This document shows positions 15,723-24,971 of a stretch of 64,000 nt of DNA, in pieces. Position 1 is the stretch's first letter. Each line of letters opens with the position of its first letter. Origin of the DNA: Pigmentiphaga aceris (GTDB lineage: Bacteria; Pseudomonadota; Gammaproteobacteria; Burkholderiales; Burkholderiaceae_B); contig NZ_CP043046.1 in the NCBI RefSeq assembly GCF_008119665.1, forward strand, positions 5,704,001 to 5,768,000, in the 5' to 3' direction. The notes under the pieces are model-generated. The model saw only the letters and a program-made list of their open reading frames with translations, ran no database searches and was not told the origin of the DNA. The position numbers and the translations under genes are program-made.

Positions 15723-16454
15723 ATGTCCAGCACCATTCTCGTTGTCGAAGACGAACCCGCAATTCAGGAACTGATCGCGGTCAATCTGTCCTTTGCAGGC
15801 CACAAAGTGCTGCGCGCCGATGACGCCGAGCAGGCCGAAACCCTGATCCGCGCCGAATTGCCCGACCTGATCCTGCTCGATTGGATGCTGCCCGGCGCAT
15901 CGGGTATCACCTTGGCGCGCCGCCTGCGCGGCGATGAACGCACCCGCGACGTGCCGGTGATCATGCTGACCGCCAAGGGTGCCGAGCAGGACAAGGTCGA
16001 CGGCCTGGAAGCCGGTGCCGACGACTACATCACCAAGCCGTTCTCGCCGAAAGAGCTGATGGCGCGCATCAAGGCGGTGTTGCGCCGTCGCGCACCGCAG
16101 CTGACCGATGATGTAATCGACGTAAGCGGCCTGCGTCTGGACCCGGTCACGCACCGTCTGAACGGCGGCGACGCGTTGTTGCCGATCGGCCCGACCGAAT
16201 TCCGCCTGCTGCATTTCTTCATGACCCACCCGGAACGCGTGTTCTCGCGTTCGCAGCTGCTTGACCAGGTGTGGGGCGACCACGTGTTCGTGGAAGAACG
16301 CACGGTGGACGTGCACATTCGCCGTCTGCGCAAGGCGCTGGAACCCAGCCGTCACGACGTTCACGTGGAAACCGTGCGCGGCAGTGGCTACCGTTTCACT
16401 GCCACACCGATTGCGCCGGTCGCACCGATAGCCTCGGCCACCAACGACGCCTGA
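15723..16454 (+). CDS. phoB: Phosphate regulon response regulator PhoB
   Basis: A 243-residue OmpR/PhoB-type response regulator. The receiver domain (1-120) has the acidic pair ED at 10-11, the phosphoacceptor Asp in LLDWMLPG, and the conserved Lys in TKPFSPKEL. The C-terminal winged helix (about 130-230) contains [19 protein letters not shown] and the [15 protein letters not shown] element typical of PhoB. It is followed 56 bases later by a PhoR-like kinase gene on the same strand. PhoB activates high-affinity phosphate uptake genes when phosphate is low. No pstSCAB or phoU is in the window. The alanine/proline tail after FTATPI is longer than in E. coli. Confidence 0.9.
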   Translation: MSSTILVVEDEPAIQELIAVNLSFAGHKVLRADDAEQAETLIRAELPDLILLDWMLPGASGITLARRLRGDERTRDVPVIMLTAKGAEQDKVDGLEAGADDYITKPFSPKELMARIKAVLRRRAPQLTDDVIDVSGLRLDPVTHRLNGGDALLPIGPTEFRLLHFFMTHPERVFSRSQLLDQVWGDHVFVEERTVDVHIRRLRKALEPSRHDVHVETVRGSGYRFTATPIAPVAPIASATNDA

Positions 16455-16510
16455 TTCCAGCCACCAGCGGGGCCTGACGCACGCCAGGCCCGCTCCTGCG
16501 ACAATTGCAC

Positions 16511-17821
16511 ATGGTCTGGCTTCGAAATCTGGTTTTCATTGTGGTCCTGGCGCTTCTCGCCCGGGCCAGTCGTCATGCGCTGGGCAACGACAGCGCGTGG
16601 ATTTTCTTCTGTGCCGGCATCTTGCTGCTGCTGCACTGGCACGTGCTGCAACTGGCGCGCGTGTCCAAGTGGACCGAAGATTTACGCCGTCCGCCGCCAG
16701 TTACCACCGGTTCCTGGGACGATTTGCTGGCGCGTCTATATAAGTACCATCGTTCGCAGGAACGGCTGCTGCACGAGGCCGAGGAAGGCCTGCAGGGTGC
16801 GGTGGCGGCCGGGCAGGCACTGCCTGACGGCGTGGTCACGCTGGACGCGGGCTTTCACATCCTGTGGTGCAACCGCATCGCGCGCCAGCATCTGGGCTTG
16901 CGGATTCCTGCCGATCAGGGCCAGAACCTGCTGAACCTGATGCGTGCGCCGGAATTCGTGCGCTATGCCAGTCAGGACAGCTGGACCGAGCCGCTGCTGG
17001 TACGCAGCCCGGCATCTTACGAACGTTTGCTGATGGTGCAGCTGATCGTCTACGGACGTGGGCAGCGCATGGTGCTGACGCGTGATGTGACCCAGATCGA
17101 AAAGCTGGAAACCACCCGCCGCGACTTCGTGGCCAACGTGTCGCACGAATTGCGCACTCCGCTGACGGTGCTGGCTGGCTTCCTGGAAACGCTGAAGGAC
17201 ATGCCGGACGAAGCCTTGTCGGCCGAGCAGCGCGAACAGTACATGGGCATGATGCTGGAACAGGCCCAGCGCATGCAGGCCATCGTGGCCGACTTGCTGA
17301 CGCTGTCGGCGCTGGAAGCCTCGCCCTCTGCCGAACCGCATCCGGTGGGCATGCGCACGCTGATCGAAGCGGCGCGCCAGCAGGCCGAACCTTTGTCCGC
17401 AGGCCGCCACCAGTTCATCTGGAATGTGGACGAGACGCTCGACATCTTAGGTACGGCAAGCGAACTGGGGTCGGCCATCACGAACTTGCTGGTCAATGCG
17501 GTGCGCTACACCCCTGAAGGCGGGCGCATCACCATCAGCTGGCGACGCGAGGCCGACGGCAGCGCACGTTACCGGGTGGTGGATACCGGCATCGGCATTG
17601 CCGCTCACCATTTGCCGCGCCTGGCCGAACGTTTCTACCGGATCGACCGCAGCCGTTCGCGCGAATCCGGCGGCACCGGATTGGGTCTGGCGATAACCAA
17701 ACACGTGGCCATGCGCCACGACGGTGAGCTGCAGATTGCCAGCGAACTTGGCAAGGGCAGCAACTTCAGCATTGTCTTCCCGGCAGAGCGAATCTCGGTC
17801 GCAGAAGACGACGCGGCATAA
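16511..17821 (+). CDS. phoR: Phosphate regulon sensor histidine kinase PhoR
   Basis: About 436 residues. Two N-terminal transmembrane helices (about 3-45) and a short PhoR-type linker precede a PAS domain (about 90-190: GVVTLDAGFHILWCN). The H-box VSHELRTPLTV has its phospho-accepting His near residue 213. The ATP-binding domain has N (LLVNAVRYTPEGG), G1 (VVDTGIGIA), F (FYRIDRSRS) and G2 (GTGLGLAI) boxes. It phosphorylates PhoB, encoded directly upstream. ATG 16511 is preferred over the TTG two codons earlier. Confidence 0.9.
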   Translation: MVWLRNLVFIVVLALLARASRHALGNDSAWIFFCAGILLLLHWHVLQLARVSKWTEDLRRPPPVTTGSWDDLLARLYKYHRSQERLLHEAEEGLQGAVAAGQALPDGVVTLDAGFHILWCNRIARQHLGLRIPADQGQNLLNLMRAPEFVRYASQDSWTEPLLVRSPASYERLLMVQLIVYGRGQRMVLTRDVTQIEKLETTRRDFVANVSHELRTPLTVLAGFLETLKDMPDEALSAEQREQYMGMMLEQAQRMQAIVADLLTLSALEASPSAEPHPVGMRTLIEAARQQAEPLSAGRHQFIWNVDETLDILGTASELGSAITNLLVNAVRYTPEGGRITISWRREADGSARYRVVDTGIGIAAHHLPRLAERFYRIDRSRSRESGGTGLGLAITKHVAMRHDGELQIASELGKGSNFSIVFPAERISVAEDDAA

Positions 17822-17846
17822 GCTTATGCCTATTTGATCCGCAGCT

Positions 17847-17867
17847 ACCCCCATTGCCGACGGGGGT
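17847..17867 (+). terminator. Weak hairpin after phoR
   Basis: The arms ACCCCC and GGGGGT surround a loop of nine bases, followed by TTTA. It lies 26 bases after the phoR stop and may end the phoBR transcript. Confidence 0.4.
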
Positions 17868-17936
17868 TTACCTGCGTGCGAGCCCACTTTGGCTCACAAT
17901 GGTCGATTGTGTTTTTTCGCAGGACGGAGTCGCCGC

Positions 17937-19139
17937 ATGGCCAAGATCGTGTTTTTCGAGAACATCCACCCCAGCGCACGTGCCGTATTCGCACGCGCCG
18001 GTTTGACCGACATCACCACGTACAACAGCGCCTTGTCGCCTGAAGCACTGATCGAAGCCGTTCGCGGCGCAGAAGTGCTGGGCATCCGCTCGCGTACGCA
18101 AATGGACCGTGCAGCACTTGCGGCTGCCGCACCGTCTCTGCGCACCGTGGGTTGCTTCTGCATCGGTACGAACCAAGTGGACCTGAAGGGTGCCGCCGAA
18201 CAGGGCGTGCCGGTCTTCAATGCCCCGTTCTCGAATACCCGCTCGGTTGCTGAGCTGGTGATTGCCGAAGCCATTCTGCTGCTGCGTCGCGTGCCCGAGA
18301 AAAGCGACCGCGTGCATCACGGCCACTGGGACAAGACCGCCACCGGTGCCTATGAAGCCCGTGGCAAGACGCTGGGCATCATCGGCTACGGCAACATCGG
18401 CTCGCAGGTCGGTACCCTGGCGGAAAGCATCGGCATGCGTGTCATCTTCCATGACCTGGAAGCCAAGCTGCCGCTGGGCAATGCGCGCGCGCAGCCGGAT
18501 CTGTCGGTGCTGCTGGGCGAAGCCGACGTGCTGACCCTGCATGTGCCGGGCGGTCGTGGCACCGAGAACATCATCAACGCCGACACCCTGAAGCAGATGA
18601 AGCCGGGTTCGATCCTGATCAACGCCTCGCGTGGTGGTGTGGTCGATATCGACGCCCTGCGCGACGCGCTGGTCAGCAAGCACATTGCCGGCGCAGCGCT
18701 GGACGTGTTCCCGGTCGAACCCAAGAGCGTGGACGAGCCGCTGGCTAGCCCGCTGATCGGCCTGCCCAACGTGATCCTGACCCCGCACATCGGCGGCAGC
18801 ACGATGGAATCACAAGAAAACATCGGCATCGAAGTGGCCGAAAAGCTGGTGCGTTTCATCCAGACCGGCACCACCAAGGGTGCCGTCAACTTCCCCGAGC
18901 TGTCTTATGAAGATGCCGAAGGCGCAGCGCGCCTGCTGCACGTTCACCGCAATGAACCCGGCGTGCTGGCCTCGCTGAACAACCTGCTGGCCGAGCGCAA
19001 GCTGAACATCGTCAGCCAGCGTCTGCACACCAAGGGCGGCATTGGCTACGTGATTACCGATGTGGATGGCAACATCGACGCGGGTGCGCTGGAAGCTGTG
19101 CGCAAGCAAAGCTCGACGATCCGGGCCGACGTGGTTTAA
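17937..19139 (+). CDS. serA: D-3-phosphoglycerate dehydrogenase SerA
   Basis: A 400-residue enzyme that oxidises 3-phosphoglycerate to 3-phosphohydroxypyruvate with NAD+, the first step of serine synthesis. The Rossmann motif is GIIGYGNIGSQVG. Catalytic-site elements are INASRGGVVD, DVFPVEP and the His of LTPHIGGST. A C-terminal ACT domain (RNEPGVLASLNNLL, about 340-400) probably binds serine for feedback control. Length and domain order fit the E. coli-type enzyme (410 residues). The start is supported by GGACGGAG upstream; a GTG 48 bases earlier would add an unrelated leader. It is monocistronic, with its own terminator. Confidence 0.92.
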   Translation: MAKIVFFENIHPSARAVFARAGLTDITTYNSALSPEALIEAVRGAEVLGIRSRTQMDRAALAAAAPSLRTVGCFCIGTNQVDLKGAAEQGVPVFNAPFSNTRSVAELVIAEAILLLRRVPEKSDRVHHGHWDKTATGAYEARGKTLGIIGYGNIGSQVGTLAESIGMRVIFHDLEAKLPLGNARAQPDLSVLLGEADVLTLHVPGGRGTENIINADTLKQMKPGSILINASRGGVVDIDALRDALVSKHIAGAALDVFPVEPKSVDEPLASPLIGLPNVILTPHIGGSTMESQENIGIEVAEKLVRFIQTGTTKGAVNFPELSYEDAEGAARLLHVHRNEPGVLASLNNLLAERKLNIVSQRLHTKGGIGYVITDVDGNIDAGALEAVRKQSSTIRADVV

Positions 19140-19162
19140 GTCATTGAGTTGCTAGATAGCAC

Positions 19163-19230
19163 GCAGTCTTCGTCGCGAAGACTGCGATGCGACAACAGCG
19201 GGTTCACGCCGAAAGTGTGAACCCGCTGTT
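19163..19230 (+). terminator. Two consecutive hairpins ending serA
   Basis: A first hairpin (19163-19185, arms GCAGTCTTCG/CGAAGACTGC) is followed by a strong one (19194-19230, arms AACAGCGGGTTCAC/GTGAACCCGCTGTT). The second leads into TGTTTTTGGG, a typical intrinsic terminator. Confidence 0.85.
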
Positions 19231-19339
19231 TGTTTTTGGGCGAAATGGCGCGCACCTGCGTGCTGCTGGTTTTGCTCAAAACACATTCTTGCGCCACCAA
19301 ATTGCATGACCTATCATCTATTGGTACGTCATCAATGGA

Positions 19340-19807
19340 ATGGCAATGACCTCCCCGGACGACACCCGGCACGGCCAATTCGGTGCCTTGTTGGGACTGA
19401 CCACCCGCCAATGGCGGCGCGCGGTCGATCAGCAGCTTCAGCCTTTCGGCTTGACCGAGGCAACCTGGCGGCCCCTGCTGCAAATTGCCCGCACGCCTGA
19501 AGCCCTGCGACAGAAAGAATTGGCAGCGGCGCTATCCCTGGACAGCTCGGCCGTGGTCCGGCTGCTGGATTCCCTACAAGCTGCCGGACTGATCGAACGA
19601 CGCGAAGATGCCGCCGACCGACGCGCCAAGTCGATTCTGCTGACAGACACCGGCAAGGCCATGGTGGCGCGGGTCGAAGAAAGTGCTCGCCAAGTGCGTG
19701 ACATTGCGCTGGTCGGCATCTCGGATGCAGACATCGCCACCACCATGCGGGTCATGCGCCAGATCCACCAGACCCTGACGCCCGATACGCAAGACCCAGC
19801 GCCATGA
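19340..19807 (+). CDS. MarR-family transcription regulator of the adjacent efflux gene
   Basis: A 155-residue winged helix-turn-helix protein. The DNA-binding core is LRQKELAAALSLDSSAVVRLLDSLQAAGLIERREDAADRR in MarR arrangement, with the wing DRRAKSILLTDTG. ATG 19340 or ATG 19346 could start it; TGGA upstream slightly favours the second. The stop overlaps the start of the MFS transporter gene by four bases (ATGA), so the two are translationally coupled. Such pairs usually repress the transporter until a toxic ligand binds. Confidence 0.85.
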   Translation: MAMTSPDDTRHGQFGALLGLTTRQWRRAVDQQLQPFGLTEATWRPLLQIARTPEALRQKELAAALSLDSSAVVRLLDSLQAAGLIERREDAADRRAKSILLTDTGKAMVARVEESARQVRDIALVGISDADIATTMRVMRQIHQTLTPDTQDPAP

Positions 19808-21012
19808 GCGCTATCCAACGACCCCGCATCGTCGACGGTGTGGAAATTCCGCAGGCCCCCTTGTGGCTGCTGGCGATCATTACTTTCTGCGGCACTTTTG
19901 CGATGCACATCTTTGTGCCCGCCCTGCCGATCGCGGCGGCCGACCTGGGTGTTGGCGCAGCCGCCATGCAGACCACCATCAGCATCTACATTCTGGGGCT
20001 GGCCGTGGGGCAGCTGATCTACGGCCCGCTTGCCGACCGGTTCGGCCGCCGCAAGGTGTTGATGTTCGGCATCGTGATCTACACCTGTTCGGGCTTGGCA
20101 GCGGCGCTGGCCCCCGATGCGCAAGCCCTGATCACCGCCCGGCTCTTCCAGGCCCTGGGCGGCTGTTCGGGTTTGGTGCTGGGGCGAGCGATGGTGCGCG
20201 ACACCTCCACCACCGACGATGCGGTGAAGCGCCTGGCCTTGATGAACATGATGGTCATGCTCGGACCGGGGCTGGCACCGCTGCTGGGTGGGTTGCTGGC
20301 CAATTCCCTGGGATGGCGGTCGATCTTCTTTGCGCTCTGTGCGCTGGGCATTGCCAATTTCCTGTTGGCCTGGCGGCTGCTGCCGGAAACCGGCAAGCCC
20401 CGCCCGAAGAACGGGCCATCGCTGCTGAATGATTACAGCAAGCTGCTGCGCTCGAAAGTTTTCCTGCTGCTGACCCTGGGCGGCGGCTGCGCCACCACGT
20501 CGGCCTACGCGTTCATCGCATCGGCACCCTTCATCTTCGTGCACGACCTGCAACGACCGGCGAGCGAAGTCGGCCCCTACCTGGCCATGCTGGTGTGCGG
20601 GGTATGGGGCGGCAGCTTCACGGCAAGCAGGCTGATCACTCGCGTGTCGGTGCGAAAGCTGATGATCGTCGCCAACGCAGTCAGCGTGCTGGCTACCTTT
20701 GTATTGCTGGGCGCAACCCTGCTGGGACAGTTGTCGGTGCCGCTGGTGATCGGCACCTTGTTCGTCTTCAGTTGGGGTTCCGGCACCGCGTCGCCGTCTG
20801 CCTTGAGCGAGGCCATCAGCGTGAATCCGAACGTGATCGGCTCGGCGTCCGGGCTGTACGGCTTCGGGCAGATGTCCATCGGCGCAATCTGTACGACCCT
20901 GGCCGGCATGGGCAGCAACCCGGCGCTGGGCGTGAGCATCGTCATGGCAACGGCCGGGGTGATTGCACAGCTGAGCTTCAGATATGCGGGGCGGGTGCGG
21001 ACGGCAGGGTGA
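19804..21012 (+). CDS. Bcr/CflA-type MFS drug efflux transporter
   Basis: A 402-residue inner-membrane protein with 12 predicted helices. The MFS motif A is GPLADRFGRRKV between helices 2 and 3. The N-terminal FVPALPIAAADLGVG and the following QTTISIYILGLAVGQLIYGP are typical of the Bcr/CflA subfamily, which exports bicyclomycin, chloramphenicol or related compounds with proton antiport. It overlaps the upstream marR gene by four bases. The substrate cannot be told from the sequence. Confidence 0.85.
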   Translation: MSAIQRPRIVDGVEIPQAPLWLLAIITFCGTFAMHIFVPALPIAAADLGVGAAAMQTTISIYILGLAVGQLIYGPLADRFGRRKVLMFGIVIYTCSGLAAALAPDAQALITARLFQALGGCSGLVLGRAMVRDTSTTDDAVKRLALMNMMVMLGPGLAPLLGGLLANSLGWRSIFFALCALGIANFLLAWRLLPETGKPRPKNGPSLLNDYSKLLRSKVFLLLTLGGGCATTSAYAFIASAPFIFVHDLQRPASEVGPYLAMLVCGVWGGSFTASRLITRVSVRKLMIVANAVSVLATFVLLGATLLGQLSVPLVIGTLFVFSWGSGTASPSALSEAISVNPNVIGSASGLYGFGQMSIGAICTTLAGMGSNPALGVSIVMATAGVIAQLSFRYAGRVRTAG

Positions 21013-21087
21013 TTACCAGCTTATTGGTGCGGTCATGTCGGCAAAGTCACACCGATATCGCCCAGTTGCCGAAGCAGATGCGAACCA

Positions 21088-22329
21088 CTAGCTGAAACGC
21101 CGCCGCACCCACCACCCGGCCACCAGCCCCAGTCCGCCCACCACTGCAAACACCCACCCGGACACTGCACCGGCCATGATGCCGGACAGCAAGGTGCCCA
21201 CGGTGCAGCCCAGCGCCACCATGGCCCCCCAGCCCATCAGCAGGCCGCCGCCCAGCGCACGCAACGATTCGGATGCACTTGGCCATTTGGGTCGGAAATC
21301 GCCCGCGATCAAGGCTGATGCAAAAGATGCCAGCACCAGGCCGATGACAAACACACCGTTGCGTGACAGCAGCGCGTCCTTCACCACGGTGGCGCAGCCC
21401 GCAAAACTGTCCAGCCCTTCCAGGCGATCCGGCAACCAGCCCTGGCTTGCCGCAGCGGTGCGCGCCAGGCTTCCCAGTTCGGCGGTAACGCCCAACGGTG
21501 CCACGCGAAAGTAGGCCACCACGCCAATCGCCGCCACCAGCAGGCCACCAACATAGGACGGCCAGCGCGCGCCAAACAGCAGCGCGCCAAGTCGAGGGAC
21601 TTGGTTCAAACCAGCAAGCTCAGCCCCTGTCTGATCAGCCTGCCTGCGATGATGTCGAAGCAACCACGCCACGGCACTGACCAGCAGCCCTACTTGCACC
21701 AACAAAGACCCACCGTATCCCAGAAAGTGCGGCAGCCACACCACCGGCGCGGCTTGGATGGTCGACAGGTACAAGGTGTTCCACGACGCAAAGCCCAACG
21801 CGAAACCCGCCACGGCCCCCAGCAGCGCAAACACCGATCCAACTGCGCCCTCGCCCAGTCGGTACAGATGAGCGCTGATACAAGACCCGCTTAGCGCCGT
21901 GCCCAGCCCGAAAGCCAGCGCACCCGCAGCAAGCACCCAGCTGACCGGTCCGATGTGCGCGCCTGGTGGCAGACCAGGCGCACGCGCGATCGGCAGAAAA
22001 GCACCGAACACGGCGTGATAACCGATCGTGCCTACGATCAAGGCCACGACGATGCCGATCAATCCCCGTGCATCGCGTCGCTCCAGAAAGTCGCGGGCAT
22101 TGCAGTAGAAACAAAAGCGCGAGCGTTGCAGCACCAATCCGAAGAGCGCACCTGCCACCACTGAGAACGCCAACGCGCGCCCGTCATCGGGGCGCGCGGC
22201 GAGCCACCATGCCATCGCAGCCAGGGCTGCGGCGATCAAGGTGGACAAGGCCAAGGCAGGCGTCGGTGCGGAGCTGGGAGCCACCAATGTGGCACCCGTT
22301 ACCTGTCTGCCGCTCAGACCTTGCCCCAT
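21088..22329 (-). CDS. YeeE/YedE-family sulfur compound transporter
   Basis: A 413-residue membrane protein with two YeeE/YedE (DUF395) halves. Conserved cysteines lie in RSRFCFYCN, GSCISAHLYRLGEGA and ALGCTVGTLLSGI. These correspond to the thiosulfate-relay cysteines of TsuA-type importers. About nine to eleven hydrophobic helices are visible. Its ATG overlaps the end of the upstream exported rhodanese gene by 16 bases. This pair suggests uptake of thiosulfate or another reduced-sulfur species after periplasmic processing. Confidence 0.85.
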   Translation of the reverse strand: MGQGLSGRQVTGATLVAPSSAPTPALALSTLIAAALAAMAWWLAARPDDGRALAFSVVAGALFGLVLQRSRFCFYCNARDFLERRDARGLIGIVVALIVGTIGYHAVFGAFLPIARAPGLPPGAHIGPVSWVLAAGALAFGLGTALSGSCISAHLYRLGEGAVGSVFALLGAVAGFALGFASWNTLYLSTIQAAPVVWLPHFLGYGGSLLVQVGLLVSAVAWLLRHHRRQADQTGAELAGLNQVPRLGALLFGARWPSYVGGLLVAAIGVVAYFRVAPLGVTAELGSLARTAAASQGWLPDRLEGLDSFAGCATVVKDALLSRNGVFVIGLVLASFASALIAGDFRPKWPSASESLRALGGGLLMGWGAMVALGCTVGTLLSGIMAGAVSGWVFAVVGGLGLVAGWWVRRRFS

Positions 22330-23249
22330 ACCGTTCCGGCCGGGTTGGCAATCGGCACGCCTACGCTGTTGCCGTATTCGGTCCAGGAACCGTCATAGTT
22401 GCGCACCTTGTAGCCCAGCAGTTTGCTGAGTGCGAACCACGAGTGGCTGGACCGCTCGCCAATGCGGCAGTAAGTGATGATTTCCTTGCTGCCGTCGATG
22501 CCCACGGCGGCATACAAGGCGCGCAATTCCTCGACCGGCTTGAAGGTGCCGTCTTCTGCCACCAGACGACCCCACGGCACGTTGATCGCACCCGGTACGT
22601 GACCGGCGCGAATCGACAATTCCTGCACACCATTGGGCGCGATGACCTTGCCGCTGTATTCGTCGGCCGAGCGGATGTCGACCAAGGCCACATTGCTTTC
22701 CTTGCGAGCCGCTGCCACCACGTCAGCCAAGCGTGCGCGCAACGCGGCATTGGCCGGTTTGACCGTCACACTGCCCTGCGCTGGGGTAACCGCTGCGGTG
22801 GCCAGTGCCCGGCCTTCGGCTTCCCATTTCTTGCGACCGCCATCGAGGAGCTTCACGTTTTCAATACCGTAGATATCGAAGACCCACGCACCCCAGGCCG
22901 CGAACCAGTTGTTGTTGTCGCCGTACAGCACGGTGACGGTGTCCTGATTCACGCCGGCATTGCGCAGCAGCTTCTGGAATTGCTCGGGCTTGGCGATGTC
23001 GCGTTCGACGGTGTCCACCAGGTCGGTGTGCCAACGCAGATTGGCCGCGCCGGGCAGGTGGCCACGTTCGTACAGACCGGGATTCACGCTGACTTCGATG
23101 ACCCGGACTTTCGGATTCGACAGATTTTCAGCCAGCCATTGCGTGCTGACCAGGTGCGAACTTTGAGCAAAAGCGGGAACAGCGAACGAGGTGGCGGCAA
23201 GCGAGGTGGCAGCAAGCAGCACCCCGGCCAGGGCAGACCGAAGCGACAT
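22314..23249 (-). CDS. Exported sulfurtransferase with two rhodanese domains
   Basis: About 311 residues with a signal peptide ending near AVPAFA. Two rhodanese domains follow: the first (about 35-150) is inactive-type. The second carries the catalytic Cys in the CRIGERS loop (TYCRIGERSSHSWF). The CRIGER loop is closer to thiosulfate sulfurtransferases than to the CGSGVTA loop of mercaptopyruvate enzymes. ATG 23249 is supported by GGAG upstream; a start 12 codons earlier is less likely. It is co-transcribed with the overlapping YedE transporter and probably acts in the periplasm on thiosulfate. Confidence 0.88.
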   Translation of the reverse strand: MSLRSALAGVLLAATSLAATSFAVPAFAQSSHLVSTQWLAENLSNPKVRVIEVSVNPGLYERGHLPGAANLRWHTDLVDTVERDIAKPEQFQKLLRNAGVNQDTVTVLYGDNNNWFAAWGAWVFDIYGIENVKLLDGGRKKWEAEGRALATAAVTPAQGSVTVKPANAALRARLADVVAAARKESNVALVDIRSADEYSGKVIAPNGVQELSIRAGHVPGAINVPWGRLVAEDGTFKPVEELRALYAAVGIDGSKEIITYCRIGERSSHSWFALSKLLGYKVRNYDGSWTEYGNSVGVPIANPAGTVWGKV

Positions 23250-23376
23250 GGGAATCTCCGTGACGGGATGTGTGGATACCCACATTAGCCAAACACCATC
23301 ACGCCACGAACGAATCGTTCGCCATATCTACATGACGAATTCAGCTGGTTGTCAGCGCTTGAACAGGGGCCGTCTA

Positions 23377-23404
23377 ACAAGCCACAACAAGCCACAACAA
23401 GCAT
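23377..23404. repeat. Short tandem repeat, period 10 (ACAAGCCACA)
   Basis: Nearly three copies of ACAAGCCACA lie between the sulfurtransferase and the next small gene. They have no evident function. Confidence 0.5.
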
Positions 23405-23435
23405 CGCAGGGGTTGATCGCAACCTGCCCAGCTAC

Positions 23436-23690
23436 TTAATGCACCGCCCCGACGCGCTGTTGAATCCCCTGCACCAGCCTGCTACAGCGTTCCGCAATTT
23501 CCGCGCGCGGCACGCCGGCCGCCGGATTGCTCTTTGCCCGCAGACATTCGGCAAGCACCACGCGCATCTGCATTTTCCGCGTGAAATGCGGATCTTTCTT
23601 GGCACCCATGTACATAAGACCTGCGGTGCCCATGACGCCAATCAACGTCAACCACAACACGCCTGCAATCAGACAGATCGATATATCCAT
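23436..23690 (-). CDS. Small single-helix membrane protein of unknown function
   Basis: An 84-residue protein from ATG 23690. One transmembrane helix (about 3-27: ICLIAGVLWLTLIGVMGTAG) is followed by a basic cytoplasmic tail with two Cys residues. A GTG at 23744 would add 18 Pro/Ser/Thr-rich residues. No family is recognised, and the ribosome binding site is weak. It stands alone between the sulfur genes and an AT-rich gap. Confidence 0.5.
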   Translation of the reverse strand: MDISICLIAGVLWLTLIGVMGTAGLMYMGAKKDPHFTRKMQMRVVLAECLRAKSNPAAGVPRAEIAERCSRLVQGIQQRVGAVH

Positions 23691-23876
23691 CTGCTGTTTG
23701 CGCGTGCTGGGTGACGAGGGTGCGCGTGTGGGTACGGGTGCCACGACATTGCCGATTGACGGGTGTCCAACTGCGAAAATAGTTTCGATCAGTCTATAAC
23801 CGAAAAATCCAAAAATATACTCAATCCGCCCAACGGAAATTGAATCTATCTTGCGCTATTTCATCAATTTATTTCA

Positions 23877-23897
23877 GTAATTAATTTCATTAATTAC
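23877..23897. promoter_or_regulatory. AT-rich inverted repeat in the promoter region of the 23987 gene
   Basis: Perfect arms GTAATTAA and TTAATTAC surround TTTCA, 90 bases before the ATG at 23987. The stretch 23745-23986 is far more AT-rich than its neighbours and has no gene. It probably contains the promoter; the repeat could be an operator. Confidence 0.4.
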
Positions 23898-23986
23898 GAC
23901 TAACCAGACAAACCCGCGAAACCTGCGCCACCCCCGCCATGACAGCATTATCATGAGGTTAAACCAGCATCCTGGATTACCGATAA

Positions 23987-24856
23987 ATGCTGTTGTTCAT
24001 CATTGCTCTGATCACGATGTTGATAAGCTGGATTTACGCTTCGCCAGTTGCCAACCAGCGCGATGAACAGGCGTCGGCGTGGACGATTGCGCCTGTGTCG
24101 CCACAAGTCATGGACACCAACATCCTGCTTGCCATGGGCAGTGACAAGCATCTGTTCTTCCCCAGTGACAATGTGGTCGTCAGCCACAGCCATAAAACAC
24201 CCGAATCGGCACGCCGGGTCACGCTGAATCTGGGAGAGCAGAAAAAAGTGGTGTTGTACGTGCCGCAAAAGCGCGCCATTCGGGATCAGCAGGCCAAGCT
24301 GCTTGCCAGCAAAGACCCGATCTGTCCGCGATTGCCGCAAGACGTCAATGCAGCGGTGCTGTGGCAGGAAGACAAACTGGGGGCGCAGATTGCCGCAGAA
24401 ACCCGCGCAGGAAAATTGCCCAAGACGCAACAGGACCCGGGCAAGCCCATGCGCAGCCTGTACGACATCCACCAGATACGCAAACCTGCGCTGACCACAG
24501 CCCCCGAGCGCCAGGCCGCGTGGCTGGCCGTCAAACGGAAAACCGCTGAGAACATCAACAAGGCGGTCGAGGTAACCGATTTGCTCGGCGCCGATGCCGA
24601 AAAGGCCCGCTACTTCGTGAAAACGCTGCCAACCGGCCAGCTTGTGTCGATATGGACGGTCGTGCCGATCATGCATCCACACTACAAGTACCGCATCGAA
24701 GTCGAACAGGACATCGAACGCACCGGCTCAGCCATCACCACTGCCATCTTCGCCAGCAGCGATGTCATCGAACCCTGCCTGGACCTGGCTGAACGCATCT
24801 CCATGCAAGCGGGTCAGGTGCTGGCCGAGACCCATAGCCGGGTCAGGTACCACTGA
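23987..24856 (+). CDS. Membrane-anchored protein of unknown function
   Basis: A 289-residue protein with an N-terminal hydrophobic anchor (about 1-18) followed by a soluble region of mixed helix and strand. It contains IVPIMHPHYKYRIEVEQDIE-like sequence near 220-240. No known domain or catalytic motif is recognised. It stands alone, preceded by an AT-rich promoter-like region and followed by the convergent hipA gene. Confidence 0.6.
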   Translation: MLLFIIALITMLISWIYASPVANQRDEQASAWTIAPVSPQVMDTNILLAMGSDKHLFFPSDNVVVSHSHKTPESARRVTLNLGEQKKVVLYVPQKRAIRDQQAKLLASKDPICPRLPQDVNAAVLWQEDKLGAQIAAETRAGKLPKTQQDPGKPMRSLYDIHQIRKPALTTAPERQAAWLAVKRKTAENINKAVEVTDLLGADAEKARYFVKTLPTGQLVSIWTVVPIMHPHYKYRIEVEQDIERTGSAITTAIFASSDVIEPCLDLAERISMQAGQVLAETHSRVRYH

Positions 24857-24971
24857 CACGGGCGTCTCTCAAACGCGTCAATACGGCCAACGGAGAGCAA
24901 GGTCGACAACGAAAAATCTGCACTATGAGAGCGCGGGAAAGTCAGTGCGACAGCAGACTTCCCGCGGGCTT

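Noticed and set aside
17889..17936. Upstream extension of serA
   Set aside because: The added residues have no family similarity and the good RBS lies before ATG 17937.
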